In this document: in pieces, positions 14,220-22,129 of the stretch | Position numbering within the stretch: position 1 is the stretch's first letter | How the letters are laid out: each line of letters opens with the position of its first letter | DNA from: CAYMUC01 sp964393535 | Lineage (GTDB): Bacteria; Actinomycetota; Acidimicrobiia; Acidimicrobiales; Ilumatobacteraceae | NCBI GenBank assembly: GCA_964393535.1 | Contig: CAYMUC010000018.1 | Coordinates: forward strand, 1 to 37,364 | Reading direction: 5' to 3' | DNA: 37,364 nt | Made by a program: the position numbers and the translations under genes | Notes under the pieces: generated by a model | What the model was told of the DNA's origin: nothing | The model's database searches: none | What the model saw: the letters and a program-made list of their open reading frames with translations, nothing else

Positions 14220-15050
14220 TCAGGCCTCGTAGCCAACGACCATCGGCGCATGATCCGACCAGCGCTCGGCGTAGGCGGCGGCGCGATCGACCGCTGTGAA
14301 ACGAGCGCGCTGCGCGAGACCTGGGGTGGCGATCTGGTAGTCGATCCGCCACCCGGCGTCGTTGTCGAAGGCCCGCCCGCGGAACGACCACCACGTGTAC
14401 GGGCCGGGACCGTCACCTGCGAGGCGTCGCCCCACGTCCACCCAGCCCAGCGTGTCGAACCAATGGTCGAACCAGGCCCGTTCCTCGGGAAGGAACCCGG
14501 CGCTGGTGAGGTTGCCCTTCCAGTTCTTCAGATCCACCTCGCGGTGGGCCACGTTGAGGTCGCCCGTGACCAGCACTTCGGCTCCGGTGGAGCGGAGTGC
14601 CTCCATACGGGCCGTCATGGCCTCCAAGAAGCCCAGTTTCTCCGCCATACGTTCGGCAGATGTCTCGTCGCCGGTGTGCACGTACACCGACACCACGGTC
14701 AACAGCCCACCGTCGGCGGTGCGGAGATCGGCTTCGATCCACCGACCCAGGTCGCCGAAGCGTGGCTCGTCGGAAGCCGTGCGCCATGCCTCGAGCGGAC
14801 GTCGACTGGCGACGGCGACACCGGCTCGACCCTTCTGGGCGCTCTCGGCGTGCACCACCTGCCACCCGTCACCCATGACCTCGGTCACCAGGTCGTCCAC
14901 CAGGGCGTCGGGGGCTCGGACCTCTTGCATGGTGATCACATCGGGTCGGCGTTCGTTCACCCAGGCGGCCATACCGTTGCGGGCCGCTGCCCGCAATCCG
15001 TTCACGTTCACGGACGCGATCACCAGTGGGTCCGGGGAGTTCGAAGGCAT
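14220..15050 (-). CDS. xth: Exodeoxyribonuclease III / AP endonuclease
   Basis: This 276-residue metal-dependent nuclease of the endonuclease/exonuclease/phosphatase fold repairs abasic sites. Catalytic signatures are IASVNVNGLRA (N17 region), ITMQEVRAP (metal-binding Glu), VYVHTGDE, TGDLNVAHREVDLKN (Asp and Asn), WRIDYQIA and the C-terminal SDHAPMVV (Asp-His pair). I start it at ATG 15050 (MPSNSPDPLV); the open frame extends 29 codons further upstream without family similarity and into the promoter region of the divergent gene. It abuts the XRE gene tail to tail with no spacer. Confidence 0.9.
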   Translation of the reverse strand: MPSNSPDPLVIASVNVNGLRAAARNGMAAWVNERRPDVITMQEVRAPDALVDDLVTEVMGDGWQVVHAESAQKGRAGVAVASRRPLEAWRTASDEPRFGDLGRWIEADLRTADGGLLTVVSVYVHTGDETSAERMAEKLGFLEAMTARMEALRSTGAEVLVTGDLNVAHREVDLKNWKGNLTSAGFLPEERAWFDHWFDTLGWVDVGRRLAGDGPGPYTWWSFRGRAFDNDAGWRIDYQIATPGLAQRARFTAVDRAAAYAERWSDHAPMVVGYEA

Positions 15051-15115
15051 GCATGGATCGAACCACACGGCACCTCGGGCGACCGAACCCGCCCTCCACC
15101 CGGCACACTGGAGGG

Positions 15116-15580
15116 GTGTTGACCACCCTGCGCGCATGGCGGTTTCGCCAGTGGGTGACCGCCGTGGTCGCTGCAGTCGTGGTCACCCTTGTGGTCGGCC
15201 TGCCCACCGACGTCATCCCGAATCCGGTGTTCGGGCGTCCGGTGCCCGTGACCTGGTGGTCGTATCCCGTGCTGGTGCTGACGGGTCTGTTGGGTGGTCT
15301 CCTGGCGGCCACTTACGTGCGAGCCAGCAGCGACGCCACGGTGGAACTCGACCGCCCCGGGCGTACTGGTGGCGTGGGTGGGGCCCTGTCGTTCTTCGCC
15401 GTGGGCTGTCCGGTGTGCAACAAACTGGTGGTGTTGGCACTGGGTACCACCGGTGCGCGCCAGTGGTTCGAACCGCTGCAGCCGTGGTTGGCGGTGGTGT
15501 CGGTGGTCTTGCTGGCCTGGGCGCTACGAGCCCGGTTGCGCTCGACGTCCACCTGTCCGGTGCCGAGCCTCACCCGCTGA
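15116..15580 (+). CDS. Membrane protein with conserved GCPVCNK motif
   Basis: This 154-residue protein has about four hydrophobic segments (13-31, 48-67, 87-108, 121-139). Its distinctive feature is FFAVGCPVCNKLVVLALG, a CxxC pair at the edge of the third segment, followed by a conserved-looking WFEPLQPWLAVVSVVLLAWA. I recall small actinobacterial membrane proteins of unknown function with this motif. A thiol-redox or metal-binding role is possible but unproven. The start is GTG 15116. CACACT ends 6 bases before it, a weak leaderless -10. The last 57 bases overlap the convergent gene. Confidence 0.75.
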   Translation: MLTTLRAWRFRQWVTAVVAAVVVTLVVGLPTDVIPNPVFGRPVPVTWWSYPVLVLTGLLGGLLAATYVRASSDATVELDRPGRTGGVGGALSFFAVGCPVCNKLVVLALGTTGARQWFEPLQPWLAVVSVVLLAWALRARLRSTSTCPVPSLTR

Positions 15581-15805
15581 ACGCAACAGGGCCAGCACGC
15601 CGATCACGGCCCACACCGAGTTCAGCCCCACCGACGGGTACGCCCCGTGATACGCACCGTTGATCACCAGACACACCCCGGCGATCACGTTCACCACCGC
15701 GCTGTGCCGCCCCGTTGCCGGCCATCGCCCGCGAGCCGCCTGTGCGTAGGCCGTGACGATGAGGACGGCACCCGACCAGCCGATGACCTCGACCAGAACG
15801 CCCAT
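15524..15805 (-). CDS. CBU_0592-like small membrane protein
   Basis: This 93-residue protein has about three membrane spans: GWSGAVLIVTAYAQA, VVNVIAGVCLVINGAYHGAY, then PSVGLNSVWAVIGVLALLRS. The middle NxxGxxLxxNxxYHGAYPS pattern is typical of the CBU_0592-like domain, small membrane proteins of unknown function. ATG 15805 is preferred to the TTG just upstream. It is the last gene of a three-gene minus-strand operon, 18 bases after the SDR stop, and overlaps the convergent membrane gene by 57 bases. Confidence 0.75.
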   Translation of the reverse strand: MGVLVEVIGWSGAVLIVTAYAQAARGRWPATGRHSAVVNVIAGVCLVINGAYHGAYPSVGLNSVWAVIGVLALLRSAGEARHRTGGRRAQPGS

Positions 15806-15823
15806 CAACGGGACCGGTCGGGC

Positions 15824-16588
15824 TCAGAACGCATGACGTCGCGTGAAGCCGCCGTCCACGATCACGTTTTCGCCGGTCACCCACGACGCAGCCGGACTGG
15901 CCAAGAAGGTCACCACTCGCGCCACCTCCTCAGGGGAGCCCAGTCGCCCCGACGGTTGGTGAGCCACATTGTCGGCGTAGTAGTCGGGCAGTTTGCGCTG
16001 GATGTAGTCCCATGAGCCGCCCGCGATGAAGATCGGTCCAGGAGACACCGTGTTGGCGCGGATGCCCTCGGGAGCGAGTTCCATCGCCAGTTGGCTCATG
16101 TAGTTCACCAAGGCCGCCTTCATGGCTCCGTAACTGAAGCCACCGCCGGGGAAACCGTGGTACTCCACCGCCGTGATGGTCCCCAACTGCACGATGCTGG
16201 CGGCGTCACTGGTGCGCAACCATGGCAGGGCGGCATCCACCAGGGCGACCGACGACAACACGTCCACCTCGAAGTTCTTCCGCCAACCCTCGGGCGATCG
16301 GGGTACCCCACCCAGTGCCGATACGTTCGACACGACGATGTCCAGGCCACCCATGGTGGTGGCACTGGCCTGCACCCATGCCGCCAAGGCGTCGTGATCG
16401 TTGGCATCCACTACCGACGTGAGGCAGTGCTCACCCAGCGCAGCACGGGTGCTGTCCAGCGTGTCGGCCGTGCGGCCGCAGATCGCCACGGTGACACCTT
16501 CGGCGATGAGAGCCTCGGCGACCGACCGCCCGATACCACGCGAGCCACCGGTCACGACCGCTCGCAGTCCGCTCAATCCCAGATCCAT
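15824..16588 (-). CDS. Short-chain dehydrogenase/reductase
   Basis: This 254-residue classical SDR oxidoreductase uses NAD(P). Motifs are TGGSRGIGRSVAEAL (cofactor Gly-rich turn), the NAG-equivalent SNVSALGG, and the catalytic Tyr-Lys in SYGAMKAAL. The C-terminal VTGENVIVDGGF is typical of the FabG-like group. The expected Ser is probably the Thr in LGTITAVEYHGFP, an uncommon substitution. The substrate is unknown. It sits 18 bases after the stop of the mycothiol-type enzyme gene, so they form one operon. Confidence 0.87.
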   Translation of the reverse strand: MDLGLSGLRAVVTGGSRGIGRSVAEALIAEGVTVAICGRTADTLDSTRAALGEHCLTSVVDANDHDALAAWVQASATTMGGLDIVVSNVSALGGVPRSPEGWRKNFEVDVLSSVALVDAALPWLRTSDAASIVQLGTITAVEYHGFPGGGFSYGAMKAALVNYMSQLAMELAPEGIRANTVSPGPIFIAGGSWDYIQRKLPDYYADNVAHQPSGRLGSPEEVARVVTFLASPAASWVTGENVIVDGGFTRRHAF

Positions 16589-16606
16589 GCTGTGACGACC
16601 TCGTTC

Positions 16607-17407
16607 TCAGATGATGTTCAACGCATCGAGGAACGATGTCGCCACCTGAGCGTCCCCTTCGATCTCGGTGTGGTCCCGCCATGAGGCCCGCGCCGTCCCC
16701 CAGACGACGAAGGCGTGACCGTCACTGGTCACGGTGGTGGCCGAGGCCAGGTCATGGGCGTCGTCGGCCGTCACCACGATGCAGTCTGCTTGGGGGTTCA
16801 ACACCCACGAGCCGCCAGCCGGGCCGGTGAGATCCAGGCGTAGCGGAGCCGACAGGGACCGTTCGAGGCCAGGCTGCATCTGGGGCAGACCGGCGAGCAT
16901 CCAGCCCAGGGTGGCGTGGAGATGGTCGGCGGTAGGCGCAGGTACCACCCGTTGCAGCGGGCCCATGGGGGCCAGAAGATCCACTCGGAGGTGGCAGTAC
17001 CCGTCGAAGGCGAACGCGTCGGCGAGTTGGTGCATGGGGTACATGCCCAGGTCGGCGAGGGGGATGACGGTGGAGGCAAGAGGCTCGTCCTGCATGGAGG
17101 CGAGGACGTCGATGGCGGGTTGGGAGTAGGTGAGGTACTCGTCCAGTACCTGGCTGGCCGACCACTCCTTGCGGGGTGCCACCAGCAACTCCATCATCTG
17201 CTCGGCCGGCAGGTTCACGGGTTCGGGCGGTGGTGGCGACGGCTCGACGGTCTCTTTGTAGTTGGAGGCGATGTGGGCGACGAGGTCCTTCACCGTCCAC
17301 CCGGCACATCCCGAGGGTGCTGCCCATTCGGCCTCGGTGAGACTGCGCAGGACCTCGGTGGTCTCGGCCACCGCCAAACGCAGGCCTGTGATCCCCTGTT
17401 GCGACAT
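16607..17407 (-). CDS. Maleylpyruvate isomerase/DinB-fold protein, mycothiol-type
   Basis: This 266-residue protein has the N-terminal four-helix metal-binding fold of mycothiol-dependent maleylpyruvate isomerases (TIGR03083-like). Residues 1-60 contain the diagnostic LTEAEWAAPSGCAGWTVKDL then VAHIAS, whose His is a metal ligand in the family. The C-terminal half (about 170-266) is beta-rich and resembles the SCP2-like second domain of the family. The reaction is unknown; members serve as thiol-dependent isomerases or transferases. ATG 17407 is preceded by a G-run (GGGGGG) at ribosome-binding distance and by a TAGGTT hexamer. The presence of this family suggests a mycothiol-making actinobacterium. 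Confidence 0.75.
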   Translation of the reverse strand: MSQQGITGLRLAVAETTEVLRSLTEAEWAAPSGCAGWTVKDLVAHIASNYKETVEPSPPPPEPVNLPAEQMMELLVAPRKEWSASQVLDEYLTYSQPAIDVLASMQDEPLASTVIPLADLGMYPMHQLADAFAFDGYCHLRVDLLAPMGPLQRVVPAPTADHLHATLGWMLAGLPQMQPGLERSLSAPLRLDLTGPAGGSWVLNPQADCIVVTADDAHDLASATTVTSDGHAFVVWGTARASWRDHTEIEGDAQVATSFLDALNII

Positions 17408-17436
17408 GTCGACGTCCCCCCGTTCGTGTGAGTCGA

Positions 17437-17442
17437 AACCTA
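17437..17442 (-). promoter_or_regulatory. -10 element TAGGTT of the three-gene minus-strand operon
   Basis: On the minus strand TAGGTT lies 29 bases before ATG 17407, giving a short conventional leader that contains a G-rich ribosome binding site. It sits between the HtpX stop and this operon. Confidence 0.4.
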
Positions 17443-17465
17443 GTCGCCGTGGCGAAGCCGCCGGT

Positions 17466-18653
17466 TCAGGCGGCGGGGACCGCAACGTGGTCGGTCCAGC
17501 GCTGACCGTCCCACCAACGCACCTGCAGCGAGTCGGCCGGATCGGCGTACCAGCCTGCGGGCGGCAGGGCTGGTACCTCGGTAGGTGGTGCCAGGCCCAT
17601 CACGGTGCCCGGTGTGCTCACCTCGGTCCACGCCTCGGCGGTGGTGGGCGTCGAGAGCACCGATGGGGTCTCGACCTGCGCCAACTCGGCCAGCAACGCA
17701 GGGTCGGGGGCCGCCGATGGGGCGAGGCCCTCCATGCGACGCAGCAGTTCGATGCGTTCCGTGAGGGGCGGATGCGTCTCGAACAGGCGGTTGACGAAAC
17801 TGCCCCGGTGCCCGCGCTGGGTGTCGTCGGGCGATTCGATCCACAGATGGGAGGTGGCGTGGGAGGTACGGCGTACCACGGTCACGTCGGCCTGCAACTT
17901 CTCCAACGCCCGACGGATACCCGAGGGATCGCGGGTCAACTCCACCGCCGAGGCGTCGGCAAGGCGTTCGCGCGACCGGCTGACCGCCGCCTTCAGCAGA
18001 CCCGCAGCAAGGGGTGCCATGACCACGACCACCACGAAACCCACCAACGCGATGAGTGCCATGGCCCCGTCGTTACGGGATGAACTGCGCCGCGACCGCC
18101 CGCGGGACGCCCCACCCAAGACGACCAGCCGCAAGAACAGGTCGGCGATGATCGCAATGGCGCCTGCTGTGGCCACAGCGACCGTCATCACCCTGATGTC
18201 CAGGTTGCGGACGTGCGCCATCTCGTGGGCCACCACGCCGGTCAGTTCCTGTCGGTTCATCTTCTGCAGCAGACCCGTGGTCACGGCAATCGCTGCGTGC
18301 TGGGGATCCCGGCCAGTGGCGAACGCGTTGGGGGCGGGGTCGTCGACCACGTACACCCGTGGTTTGGGCACACCTGCGGCAATGGCCATCTCTTCCACCA
18401 CGTTGTGCAACTGGCGGAACTCGTCGGGATCAGCAGGCCTGGCGCCGGTCGCGCTCAGGGCCAGTCGATCACTGGAGCGGTAACCGATGAACGACATCAC
18501 ACCCGCCAGCACCACCGCCACCACCGCCGCCAGCACTCCGCCGATGGTGAGCAGCGAGACGAATGCCGCAACGAAGGCCAACAGCAGGAACGAGGCGAGC
18601 ACCAGGGCCCGGGTGGCCCAACGGTTCCTCGACTGGAGACGACGGAAGTCCAT
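17466..18653 (-). CDS. htpX: HtpX-like M48 membrane zinc protease with C-terminal DUF2510
   Basis: This 395-residue membrane protease degrades misfolded membrane proteins. Two N-terminal spans (about 15-55) are followed by the zinc motif VVAHEMAH (H143, H147). Further spans come at 155-178 and 198-220. The third ligand Glu is in SRSRERLADASAVELT (about 229). The segment DPAPNAFATG is also typical of M48. Beyond the protease, an added tail ends in PAGWYADPADSLQVRWWDG and WTDHV, a DUF2510 domain common in actinobacteria. I start at ATG 18653 (MDFRRLQSRN); upstream in-frame codons run into the divergent promoter. It is likely an independent unit. Confidence 0.9.
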   Translation of the reverse strand: MDFRRLQSRNRWATRALVLASFLLLAFVAAFVSLLTIGGVLAAVVAVVLAGVMSFIGYRSSDRLALSATGARPADPDEFRQLHNVVEEMAIAAGVPKPRVYVVDDPAPNAFATGRDPQHAAIAVTTGLLQKMNRQELTGVVAHEMAHVRNLDIRVMTVAVATAGAIAIIADLFLRLVVLGGASRGRSRRSSSRNDGAMALIALVGFVVVVVMAPLAAGLLKAAVSRSRERLADASAVELTRDPSGIRRALEKLQADVTVVRRTSHATSHLWIESPDDTQRGHRGSFVNRLFETHPPLTERIELLRRMEGLAPSAAPDPALLAELAQVETPSVLSTPTTAEAWTEVSTPGTVMGLAPPTEVPALPPAGWYADPADSLQVRWWDGQRWTDHVAVPAA

Positions 18654-18688
18654 GAGGTCGGGATTCCTGACTGTGGTTGACTGGGACA

Positions 18689-18694
18689 ACGGTA
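18689..18694 (-). promoter_or_regulatory. -10 element TACCGT for htpX
   Basis: On the minus strand TACCGT lies 35 bases before ATG 18653, predicting a leader of about 29 bases. The same 71-base divergent region has TTGACT (18677-18682) on the plus strand as a possible -35 for gene 18725, but its -10 is poor. Confidence 0.35.
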
Positions 18695-18724
18695 GCGGCG
18701 TGACCGCCGAGAGGAGCGAGCGCG

Positions 18725-19219
18725 ATGACAGGCGGTGTGGTGACAGCCATCGTGGTCGGTTGGGTGCTGGTGTCGATCGCCGTGATGGTGTGGTGGCGCC
18801 GTTCACGTGCTGGTTCGGTCGAGGTGCTGCTCCCGACGGGCGATCCGTTGCCCCTGGGTTCCTCGGTCACGGCGCGGTTCCGGGCGTTGTCGCCAGCCGA
18901 TGACACGTGGCAACTGCGGGCCGTTCTCACCTGTACCGAGAGTGTGCCGACCAGTGAAGGTGCGACGGCGTCGGTGGTGGCACTGAGTCTCGACTGCCCG
19001 CACCGGGTACTGCACACCGACCGTGGGGGAGAGGCCGAGGTGGATCTGGTGATCCCCCTGACCGCCTCGCCGACGATGGACGTCGCCGGGCACCGGATCG
19101 ACTGGGAACTGACGGTGGATCTGGTCACCGCCGATGGTGACATTGCGACCGCCCGTCATCGCATCGATGTGGCTCCCGCCGTGGCGGCCCACCTGCTCGG
19201 TGCCGGGGAGTTGTCGTGA
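18725..19219 (+). CDS. Membrane-anchored beta-rich protein, unknown function
   Basis: This 164-residue protein has one N-terminal membrane span (about 5-23, VVTAIVVGWVLVSIAVMVWW) followed by RRSR and a predicted beta-sandwich. Alternating strands such as VEVLLPTGDPLPLGSSVTAR, LRAVLTCTE and IDWELTVDLVT are visible. It carries Cys in the LTCTE and LDCPHR segments. I recognise no family. The ribosome binding site GAGGAG (18711-18716) is well placed. The stop overlaps the next start by 4 bases (GTGA), and the two proteins have similar strand-rich character, so they may form a pair or be parts of one function. Confidence 0.72.
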   Translation: MTGGVVTAIVVGWVLVSIAVMVWWRRSRAGSVEVLLPTGDPLPLGSSVTARFRALSPADDTWQLRAVLTCTESVPTSEGATASVVALSLDCPHRVLHTDRGGEAEVDLVIPLTASPTMDVAGHRIDWELTVDLVTADGDIATARHRIDVAPAVAAHLLGAGELS

Positions 19220-19593
19220 GTGCCGCTGTTCGCATCACCGTGGCTGCTGCCATGGTTGCCTGCGGAGACACCGTGCGAGGCGAGGTGGTCGGTGCCGGTG
19301 AGACGAGGTGGGCTGGCACCGTGCAGTTGCAGTGCCGGGTGCGCAGTGCATCACCGCGTGATGTCACGATGGCGACGCAGGTGCTCGACACCTCCCGTGG
19401 TGCACCTGCTGCCTTCCGCCTCGCCGTACCCGCACGAGGCCCTATCACGATGCGCGGCCAGACGTTGTCGGTGTCGTGGGTCGTGGCCGTCGTCGATGCT
19501 GCCGGTGAGGTGGTCGCCGAGGCACCCGTGGTGGTGGCCCCTCGGGGTGGGGTGGCGCTGTGGCTACAGCGTCACGCCCCGCCGCCCACCTGA
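19216..19593 (+). CDS. Small beta-rich protein, possibly arrestin/Spo0M-like
   Basis: This 125-residue protein has no membrane span beyond a weak N-terminal hydrophobic patch. The stretch AFRLAVPARGPITMRGQTLS followed by VSWVVAVVDAAGEVVAEAPV recalls the strand-turn-strand core of bacterial arrestin-like/Spo0M domains (F-x-L-x-V/I-P ... G ... V-x-W-x-V). This is a resemblance only. It is translationally coupled to the membrane-anchored gene before it. The last 22 bases overlap the convergent lipoprotein gene. Confidence 0.65.
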   Translation: MSAAVRITVAAAMVACGDTVRGEVVGAGETRWAGTVQLQCRVRSASPRDVTMATQVLDTSRGAPAAFRLAVPARGPITMRGQTLSVSWVVAVVDAAGEVVAEAPVVVAPRGGVALWLQRHAPPPT

Positions 19594-20393
19594 GGCGGAG
19601 GCAGTGGAGATCCGGGGGCCGGACGACCTCTGCGACGCACCAACACCAGCACCAGAGCGACCACGGCCAGTGCCGCCACCACGAGGGTGATCACGAGTCC
19701 GGCACCGAGGCCCCCCGACGACGAGTCACCGGTCCAGACGCCCCGCATCTGGGCATCACCGTCGACCACGAAGGGGGCATCGGGGGTGACGATCCAGGTG
19801 GCGGTGTTGCCTTCGACCGTCGTGGCATTGGTCTCGCCCAGGGTGCCGGGCGCTGCGACCACGAAGCTGATCTCCAAGAGGTCGGCGAACGCCTCACCGG
19901 CCATGGCGCCGAGGTCTTGGCTGTCCTCGGCCAGACTCTGTACGTCCACCAACGTGATGTCCACCGTGGTGTCGCCATCGGACCGCACGATGCTCAGGGC
20001 TGTGTCGCTGCCGAAGTTCGAGAGTTCGCTCAGGGGAACGCCCAGCGCCGTGCATTCCACACCGCGTCGCGATCCACGCGACGCATCGGTGGAGCTGACC
20101 TCTCGCCCGGGAAGCGACTCGCGCAGGTCACTGCACGGATCTTCGCCCTGGAACAACTCCTGCACGAGTCGGTCCCCCGTCACGCCATCCAGATCGGGCA
20201 GCGACGAGCCCAACACGCCGGCCAGTTCACCGAGTTGGTCGATGTCGATCAGCAGGGTGTAGGCGATATCGGCCGTGTCGTCGTCGTTCACCGTCAGCTT
20301 CATCTCTGCGGCGAAACAGCCGGCAGTCAGCAGGGTCAGACCCGACGAGAGGGCTGCCGCCCAGGCTCGACGGCGGCGCGGGGTCGCAGTCAT
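19572..20393 (-). CDS. LppM-like lipoprotein with C-terminal membrane span
   Basis: This 273-residue lipoprotein has an Arg-rich signal peptide and lipobox LTAGC (Cys26). The mature domain starts CFAAEMKLTVNDDDTADIAY, which matches the remembered opening of mycobacterial LppM (GC...EM.L.I..DDT). Two further Cys (in EDPCSDLRE and GVECTALG) could form a disulfide. A C-terminal span (about 229-253, GLVITLVVAALAVVALVLVL) and an Arg/Pro tail follow, so the protein is held at both ends. Its role is unknown. TACGGT lies 7 bases before the ATG, another leaderless candidate. Confidence 0.75.
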   Translation of the reverse strand: MTATPRRRRAWAAALSSGLTLLTAGCFAAEMKLTVNDDDTADIAYTLLIDIDQLGELAGVLGSSLPDLDGVTGDRLVQELFQGEDPCSDLRESLPGREVSSTDASRGSRRGVECTALGVPLSELSNFGSDTALSIVRSDGDTTVDITLVDVQSLAEDSQDLGAMAGEAFADLLEISFVVAAPGTLGETNATTVEGNTATWIVTPDAPFVVDGDAQMRGVWTGDSSSGGLGAGLVITLVVAALAVVALVLVLVRRRGRPAPGSPLPPPQVGGGA

Positions 20394-20400
20394 GACGGCG

Positions 20401-20406
20401 ACCGTA
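20401..20406 (-). promoter_or_regulatory. -10 element TACGGT of a probable leaderless promoter for the LppM-like gene
   Basis: On the minus strand TACGGT ends 7 bases before ATG 20393, with no ribosome binding site between. Confidence 0.5.
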
Positions 20407-20445
20407 GCCCACCGGTCCAGTCGGGGTGACCTCGATCACATCCGC

Positions 20446-20451
20446 TACCGT
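20446..20451 (+). promoter_or_regulatory. -10 element TACCGT for the tandem SDR operon
   Basis: TACCGT lies 49 bases before ATG 20501 and would give a leader of about 43 bases carrying GGAG. No good -35 is visible. Confidence 0.35.
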
Positions 20452-20500
20452 GAGAGCGTCATTCGCCGACGTCTACGGCGACACGAAGCAACGGAGTGGC

Positions 20501-21286
20501 ATGCCAATGGGTGCGTTGGATGGAAAAGTCGCCTGTGTCACGGGCGGAAGCCGTGGGATCGGACTGGGCATCGTGAAGGCCTTCCTCGACGAGGGAGCAC
20601 TCGTGGTCATGAACGGTCGTGACCGGGCCAAGGCCGAGCGCTCGGCAGCCGAACTCGGGGCCGGTGACCGCCTCCACATCATCGCCGGCAGCGTCATGGA
20701 GCGTGAGGTGTGTGAGGCCGTCGTCGACGGCACCGTCGACCACTTCGGGCGGGTGGACATCGTGGTGGCCAATGCCGGTGGCGCCGCCAACCACGCACCC
20801 GTGGCGCAACTCACCGACGAGTCCATGGCCGAGGCGATGACGTGGAACTTCTGGCACACGTTCTGGTTGATGCGCCGAGCCTTCCACCACATGATCCCCC
20901 AGGGTTCGGGGCGCTTCATGTCCATCTCGTCGGTGGAGGGCAAGGTGGGCAAGCCCGGCATCTCCACCTACGTGTCGGCCAAGCACGCCATCAACGGCCT
21001 CACCAAGTCGGCGGCCAAAGAGGTCGGCACCCTGGGCATCACCGTGAATGCTCTGTGTCCGGGTGCCATCGAGACCGATGTGATGATGGCCGAGGGCCCC
21101 GGTGCAGCGGCGGCCATGGGCATCACCTATCAGCAACTGCTCGACGCCTTCGCCCAGGAGTCCGCCATCAAGCGACTCATGACTGTCGAGGACGTGTCGG
21201 CGGTTGCCGTGCTGCTGGCCTCGGACGCTGGCGCCGGCATCACCGGCTCGCTCATCTCCATCGACGGCGGCACCGCCCCGTACTGA
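20501..21286 (+). CDS. Short-chain dehydrogenase/reductase, first of a tandem pair
   Basis: This 261-residue NAD(P)-dependent SDR has cofactor motif TGGSRGIGLGI, ANAGG for NAG, SISSVEGK containing the catalytic Ser, Tyr-Lys in YVSAKHAIN, and a C-terminal ISIDGGTAPY. It is closely related to the next gene, with the shared SSVEGK-GKPGI, KEVGTLGITVNAL and ESAIKR segments. The start is ATG 20501 (or 20507, which aligns with the paralogue's MGKLDGK); GGAG sits 4 bases before 20501. The frame continues upstream but without similarity. The substrate is unknown; SDRs of this type occur in lipid, steroid and polyketide metabolism. Confidence 0.88.
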   Translation: MPMGALDGKVACVTGGSRGIGLGIVKAFLDEGALVVMNGRDRAKAERSAAELGAGDRLHIIAGSVMEREVCEAVVDGTVDHFGRVDIVVANAGGAANHAPVAQLTDESMAEAMTWNFWHTFWLMRRAFHHMIPQGSGRFMSISSVEGKVGKPGISTYVSAKHAINGLTKSAAKEVGTLGITVNALCPGAIETDVMMAEGPGAAAAMGITYQQLLDAFAQESAIKRLMTVEDVSAVAVLLASDAGAGITGSLISIDGGTAPY

Positions 21287-21346
21287 TCCGTATCGCACCG
21301 ATCGCACAGCACTGAACGACGCACGAACGAGAACCGAGGGAACACG

Positions 21347-22129
21347 ATGGGCAAGTTGGACGGCAAGGTGGCATGCATCACCGGGGGCACCCGCAGCATC
21401 GGTCGGGGGATGGCGGATGCCTTCCTCGCCGAGGGCGCCAAGGTGGTCGTGAACGGACGCGATGCGGCCAAGGGCGCGCAGTGCATCGCCGAGATGGGCG
21501 GCGGCGACAACGTGGCGTTCTACGCCGGTGACGCCTCCAAGCAGGAGGCCGTCGAGGGTCTCATCGACTTCACGATCGAGCACTTCGGGCAGTTGGACAT
21601 CTGCTGCTTGAACTCCGGTGGCGTGCAGAACACGGCGCCGGTGTTCCAGATGACCGACGAAGAGTGGAACCTCGAGATCGACTGGAACCTGAACCATGTG
21701 TTCTGGGGCATGCGCAAGGCGCTCCAGCACATGATCCCCCGTGGCTACGGCCGCATCCTGGTGACCTCGTCGGTGGAGGGCAAGCTCGGCAAGCCCGGTA
21801 TTCCCGGCTACTCCACCACCAAGCACGCCGTGAACGGTCTGGTCAAGGCCGCCGCACTCGAGGTGGGCACGCTGGGCATCACCGTGAATGCGCTGCTCCC
21901 CGGCCTCATCGAGACCGACATCGTGCGGGCCACCGGCCCGGACTCGGCCATCGCCATGGGTCTGGGTAGTTACGAGGCACTCATCGAGTTGTTCTCGGGC
22001 GAGTCGGCCATCAAGCGTCCCAACACCGTCGAGGAAGTGGCAGCCGTGGCGTTGTTCCTGGCGTCGGACGCCGCTCGGAACATGACCGGCTGTCTGTTCC
22101 CCATCGACGGCGGGACCATGCCCTACTGA
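21347..22129 (+). CDS. Short-chain dehydrogenase/reductase, second of a tandem pair
   Basis: This 260-residue SDR is paralogous to the preceding gene over its whole length. It has TGGTRSIGRGM, where Ser replaces the usual Gly of RGIG, and NSGG in place of NAGG. TSSVEGK holds the catalytic Ser, YSTTKHAVN the Tyr-Lys pair, and PIDGGTMPY the C-terminus. ATG 21347 has GAGGG 6 bases upstream. The changed NAG and Gly-rich motifs suggest the copy has diverged in cofactor fit or substrate. Its stop overlaps the next ATG by one base (TGATG), so the PPOx-fold gene belongs to the same operon. Confidence 0.88.
   Translation: MGKLDGKVACITGGTRSIGRGMADAFLAEGAKVVVNGRDAAKGAQCIAEMGGGDNVAFYAGDASKQEAVEGLIDFTIEHFGQLDICCLNSGGVQNTAPVFQMTDEEWNLEIDWNLNHVFWGMRKALQHMIPRGYGRILVTSSVEGKLGKPGIPGYSTTKHAVNGLVKAAALEVGTLGITVNALLPGLIETDIVRATGPDSAIAMGLGSYEALIELFSGESAIKRPNTVEEVAAVALFLASDAARNMTGCLFPIDGGTMPY

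Noticed and set aside
20459..21826. 455-codon minus-strand frame opposite the two SDR genes
   Set aside because: Antisense to both SDR genes and crosses their intergenic region. The translation is repetitive only because the SDR genes are paralogues.
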